64,000 nucleotides of DNA from Bog-756 sp963696495 (GTDB lineage Bacteria; Actinomycetota; Acidimicrobiia; Acidimicrobiales; RAAP-2): positions 1 through 64,000 of the forward strand of contig CAVOKJ010000004.1 in assembly GCA_963696495.1 (NCBI GenBank), given 5' to 3'. This document shows, in pieces, positions 58,619 through 64,000 of the stretch. The notes under the pieces are model-generated. The model made no database searches. It had not been told where the DNA came from and saw only the letters and a list, made by a program, of their open reading frames with translations. Positions within the stretch are counted from its first letter, which is position 1, and the number at the start of each line of letters is the position of its first letter. Made by a program: the position numbers and the translations under genes.

Positions 58619-61600
58619 GATCAGAGGGGCCGGCTGACGGTACCGGCTCGCCGCCCGGCTGGCCGCCGCCGACACCGTCGCCACCGACGTCCGGGTCATC
58701 GGGGCCGACGGCGTCCTCATCCCACTGACCGAGCGATGCGAGGAACTCCTCGGTCTCGCGGTGGGCGGCCTGGGTCCGCTTCTCCGCCCCGGCGGCGAGG
58801 AGCTTCCCGAGCACCGGGATCTCCCACAGCGACTCGGCCCGAACGATGGCCATCGTCACCGGCACCAGGTGCTCGGCGGCGTCGAACACCACATAGCGCG
58901 GTAGCCATTCCGGGTCGTACTTGGCGTTGAACCGCCACAGCGACTCGATCTGGGCGAAGTTGGACAGCCGCTTGAGGAACCACCGCTCGGCCCGCTGGAC
59001 CGTCCCGTCACCCTTGTCGCCGGAGAGGGTCGACCGGAGGGCGGCGAAGTTGAGGCTGAGCCCCTCGTAGCCGTGGGCGGCCAGGTACTCGATGGTCGAA
59101 CAGAGGGCGAAGTCCAACAGGCCGTTGGGATGGTCGGCGGGATCGCGGCGCATGAGGTCGAGGGAGTAGCCGTGGATACCCGGAGCCGGCACGAACTGGC
59201 ACATGGCCGCCGCCGAGCCGTCGGGTGCGCGCACCACGGTCAGCAGCAGCCCGGTGTCCCTCGGGTCGAACACCCGACCGAGCATCATGGAGAAGCCGCG
59301 CTCGTGCTCGCCCTGGCGGCTCAGGCTCATCAGGTCGGTGAGCTCCTTCACCAGGGCGGGGTCCAGGTGGGCCGGATCGTGGACGGTCGCCGTATAGCCG
59401 TACTTCTTGATGCGGTTGTGGGCCTGGCGCAGTCCCTTCTTCTCGCCCCCGGCCAGGCTGAAGGCCTGGACCTTCACGACGGCCTCGTCACCCAGGTAGA
59501 TGTTGTGCATCCCCGAGTCGCGGTAGATGGGGAGCCAGTCCTCGCCGGCGCCCATGACCGAGGTCACCCAGCCGTGGCTGTCGGCGAAGCGACGGAAGGC
59601 CACCCAGGCCTGCTCCCGCTCGCTGCGCGGGCCGATGGGGTCCGGGGAGATCAGGCACACCCCGCCGTAGACGGCGTAGGCCACCAGGCTGTCGTGGTGG
59701 AAGAACCACTTCTTGTCGGACCGGAGGGCGAAGTAGTCGAGCGTCGACGTCCCGTGGCGCCGCACGATGTCCCGCGCCCGGAACTCGGCGGCCCGGCCCG
59801 AGCTGAGCCGGCGGTCCACCACCGGTCGGGTGAACAGGAACAGGGCGATGGCGACCAGGGTGAGGCCGATGGCGCCCAGAGCCGGCGAGAGGAACCGGTC
59901 GGCCCGGTGGGGGAGGGCGATGGTGTGGATCCCGACGAGCCGCTCCGACACCGCCCACAGGGCCGTCCACCACGGGATGTGCGTGTGGTGGTGGTGACCG
60001 ATGCGGATGAAGATCTCGATGGAGGCGGTGGTGAGCAGGGTGATGCCGATCACCCCGGCGACGAGGGCGATCACCGCGGAGCGGAGCGAGGACCAGTCCG
60101 ACGCCGCCTGGAATTCCCGTCGCTGGGTGACGAGCAGGACCAGCACGGCGAGGGCGACGATCGACTCCTCGAAGTCGGCCCCGGCCACCAGGTGGAGCAC
60201 GATGGTCACGGCCAGCAGGACCACCGCCACCCTCCAGGCCCGGCGCTGGCCGCGCAGGATGCCACGCCCCAGGGCCACGAGTGCCAGCCCTGCCATGGCG
60301 ATCAGGGCCCCCGCCGCCTCGCTGGCCCGCAGGGGGAGGAATTCGAGCACCTCGTGCAGGCGTCCCCGCAGCGGTGGGGTGATGGCGTCGAGCAGGTCGA
60401 TGATGCCGGCGAAGAGGATGGCGGCGGAGGACCACCGCCGGACCCGCCGCGTCCTGCGGTGGGCCAGGCGGAGATCGGGCGCCGGGGGCCACGACGGGCC
60501 CATGGGGAACGACGCCACCATGGTCGGGTGGAGGCTCCTCGCCCCCCGTTCCCGGGTGACGATCCGTTCGAGCGTGCTGGGCGACCGCAGTTCGTTCCGG
60601 CCCAGCAGCATCCTGGCGTGCAGCTCGGCACCGGTCTCCAGCTCGACCCAGCTCACCCGCTGGTTGTGCAGGAAGACCGGCGGGAGCCCCAGGCGCCCAC
60701 GGTGCTCCTCCACCACCTCGCCGGTGGCCCCCACGTTGGCGTAGAAGCCGACCCCGAGGTCGGTGAGCTCCGACTGGAAGGTGGCGGCGGTGATGAGGCC
60801 GGCATAGCCGCGGCCGGTCAGCCGCCTCGCCGCGTCGCGTGCGGTGTCGTTCGCGCCGGCCTCGGGACGCACGCCCTCCAGGGCGCCGCCGCCGAGGATC
60901 GACCACATCCGTCGGCTCAGCAGGCCGAGGACCAGGGCCAGCACGGCCAGCACGACGAGGGCCACGGCGGCGGCGATGAGCACCTGGTCGGCCAGGTCCG
61001 CCTGATGGGCGTGGCGGATGGCCCGTGCCGGCAGCCCGGACCCGAGATGGTCGAGGACCCATGGCGTCACCGCCACCCGCAGGAGGCCGGCGACGGCGAA
61101 AGGGACCAGCAGCCACCAGGCGTAGCGCCCCAGGCGGCGGTAGAGCGTGCGGGACACGACGAAACGGGAGAGGGCCGACGGGTCGGCCAGCCGGTTCAGC
61201 CCGACGAGCCAGGGCGCGTCCCGATCGGACTGGGCGGCGAGCGCACGCCACCCCCGACCGGCCGGCGACTGGCCGACCGCCCCCGGCTTGGCGTCGGCGG
61301 CCGGGTCGAACTCGGTCTCGGGACCGGTGCAGCCCGACGCGTAGGCATGCTCCCCGGGCTCCACCCGCACCACGCGGACGCCGGTGGACGCGTGGAGGTA
61401 CAGGTCGACGGGGCCGAGCTGCTCGACCCCCTGGGCGGCGATGGCGGCGATGGTCTCGGGGTCGGTGTCGTAGCCGGGCTCGTGGGTCCCGGTCTGGCGG
61501 ATGACCCGCCGCTCCTCGAAGGAGAGGAACCGGGTCAGCGCCCGCGCCAGCTCGGGGTGGGCGTCCATCGCCCCCCGGCACTCCGGGAGCGGCGAGCCGG

Positions 61601-61868
61601 TGGTGGACAGGTCGAACAGGTTGCCGGCGATGATGAGGATGCCCGGACCGTCCCAGGTGTCGAGGGCCCGGGCGAGCTCCCTCGTGGTCGCCGACGTCGA
61701 GGGCGTGGCCTCGGGGGTCAGGAGGAGGTCGCTCACCACCATGACCCGGCGGCCGAGGGGCACCTCGACCCGGGTGGCTCCCGGCTCCGGCGAGAAGGTC
61801 ACCGGGCCGGCCGCTGGGGCCGGTGCGTCGAGCTCGTCCCCGACGAGCGGGTGGGTGGTCGCAGTCAC
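58608..61868 (-). CDS. MprF-like (DUF2156) protein with phosphoesterase-like N-terminus
   Basis: 1086 residues in three parts. 1: residues about 35-200 resemble a metallophosphoesterase, but the motifs are degenerate: VSDLLL (D47) for DxH, GNLFD (82-86) for GDxxD, GTHE (H129) for GNHD. 2: a membrane region with two helices near 255-330 and about six between 490 and 720. 3: a C-terminal DUF2156 acyltransferase-like domain (about 730-1040: STLDYFALRSDKKWFFHHD ... GLSLNFAALRS) as in MprF/LysX enzymes that attach aminoacyl groups to phosphatidylglycerol. No lysyl-tRNA synthetase domain. The GTG start follows TACCAT by 9 nt. Probably envelope modification; activity unproven. Confidence 0.8.
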   Translation of the reverse strand: MTATTHPLVGDELDAPAPAAGPVTFSPEPGATRVEVPLGRRVMVVSDLLLTPEATPSTSATTRELARALDTWDGPGILIIAGNLFDLSTTGSPLPECRGAMDAHPELARALTRFLSFEERRVIRQTGTHEPGYDTDPETIAAIAAQGVEQLGPVDLYLHASTGVRVVRVEPGEHAYASGCTGPETEFDPAADAKPGAVGQSPAGRGWRALAAQSDRDAPWLVGLNRLADPSALSRFVVSRTLYRRLGRYAWWLLVPFAVAGLLRVAVTPWVLDHLGSGLPARAIRHAHQADLADQVLIAAAVALVVLAVLALVLGLLSRRMWSILGGGALEGVRPEAGANDTARDAARRLTGRGYAGLITAATFQSELTDLGVGFYANVGATGEVVEEHRGRLGLPPVFLHNQRVSWVELETGAELHARMLLGRNELRSPSTLERIVTRERGARSLHPTMVASFPMGPSWPPAPDLRLAHRRTRRVRRWSSAAILFAGIIDLLDAITPPLRGRLHEVLEFLPLRASEAAGALIAMAGLALVALGRGILRGQRRAWRVAVVLLAVTIVLHLVAGADFEESIVALAVLVLLVTQRREFQAASDWSSLRSAVIALVAGVIGITLLTTASIEIFIRIGHHHHTHIPWWTALWAVSERLVGIHTIALPHRADRFLSPALGAIGLTLVAIALFLFTRPVVDRRLSSGRAAEFRARDIVRRHGTSTLDYFALRSDKKWFFHHDSLVAYAVYGGVCLISPDPIGPRSEREQAWVAFRRFADSHGWVTSVMGAGEDWLPIYRDSGMHNIYLGDEAVVKVQAFSLAGGEKKGLRQAHNRIKKYGYTATVHDPAHLDPALVKELTDLMSLSRQGEHERGFSMMLGRVFDPRDTGLLLTVVRAPDGSAAAMCQFVPAPGIHGYSLDLMRRDPADHPNGLLDFALCSTIEYLAAHGYEGLSLNFAALRSTLSGDKGDGTVQRAERWFLKRLSNFAQIESLWRFNAKYDPEWLPRYVVFDAAEHLVPVTMAIVRAESLWEIPVLGKLLAAGAEKRTQAAHRETEEFLASLGQWDEDAVGPDDPDVGGDGVGGGQPGGEPVPSAGPSDRAG

Positions 61869-61877
61869 GGCCCCTCC

Positions 61878-61904
61878 ATGGTAGAGGTCCGCCGCCGGTA
61901 GGCT
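61878..61904. promoter_or_regulatory. Divergent promoters of mprF-like gene and acs
   Basis: On the minus strand TACCAT (61878-61883) lies 9 nt before GTG 61868. On the plus strand TAGGCT (61899-61904) lies 51 nt before ATG 61956, which has the ribosome site AGGAGGGG. One gene would be leaderless and the other leadered, from promoters about 15 bp apart. Confidence 0.45.
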
Positions 61905-61955
61905 GGGGCGCCGTCGTCGGGCGGCACCACGAGCAGCCTGAACAGGAGGGGAGCC

Positions 61956-63995
<2,040 letters not shown>

Positions 63996-64000
63996 GCCGG

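Overview
The window is chromosomal DNA of a high-GC actinobacterium. Signs of this are an MshA-type (mycothiol) glycosyltransferase, a nickel superoxide dismutase with its dedicated signal-peptidase-like protease, a Rex-HemA-HemC-HemD heme cluster, an RsiG-type anti-sigma factor with a c-di-GMP motif, and a geranylgeranyl-reductase-like gene next to a 14-gene complex I operon. Many starts have no Shine-Dalgarno sequence but a TAnnnT hexamer 6-9 nt upstream, which suggests leaderless transcripts. A deep-branching class such as Acidimicrobiia is plausible but is inference only.

Layout. 1-6946 is an accessory, visibly less GC-rich segment. It holds an inositol-monophosphatase-like gene divergent from a double Lrp/AsnC regulator, a metallo-beta-lactamase-fold hydrolase with an Rrf2 regulator and a perfect palindromic operator, an IS481-family element with an 8-bp target duplication and a frameshifted transposase, and a cupin/PPOX pair divergent from a LysR regulator. 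It ends at the 3' end of a tRNA-Lys gene (6947-7022, minus), a geometry typical of genomic islands. 7143-11617 carries a GNAT acetyltransferase, a beta-propeller lipoprotein, a TraR/DksA-type zinc-finger protein, a pentapeptide-repeat protein and Ni-SOD (sodN). 11754-15111 carries the SodX-like protease, RsiG, an XRE regulator, MshA and a YbjN-domain protein. 15188-18049 carries proC, a SAM hydrolase and rex. 18241-24554 is the tetrapyrrole cluster hemA-hemC-cobA-hemD-hemB-hemL, which takes glutamyl-tRNA to uroporphyrinogen III and the first methylation step towards siroheme/B12. 24559-28515 holds two proteins of unknown function that share one architecture (cytoplasmic domain, Pro/Ala linker, one membrane helix, exported DLPxGW domain). 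28553-29884 is the reductase, and 30005-46594 is nuoA-N, in which nuoD carries a one-base frameshift at a run of six C. 46685-48773 is a Rieske oxygenase with an NAD(P)-dependent dehydrogenase-like partner. 48955-58580 is a run of mostly envelope genes: DUF402, LapA, a YHYH lipoprotein, DUF2252, a potassium-channel-like protein, a ClC transporter, a SHOCT membrane protein, a large membrane protein and an SCO6745-like protein. 58608-61868 is an MprF/DUF2156-type protein with a degenerate metallophosphoesterase-like N-terminal domain, divergent from acetyl-CoA synthetase (61956-63995).

Taken together the core of the window is respiratory and redox physiology: heme supply under an NADH sensor (Rex), complex I, a probable quinone-modifying reductase, Ni-SOD and mycothiol synthesis. 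Recurrent short tandem repeats lie in C-terminal tails and across stop codons, and they account for several unusually long or low-complexity tails.
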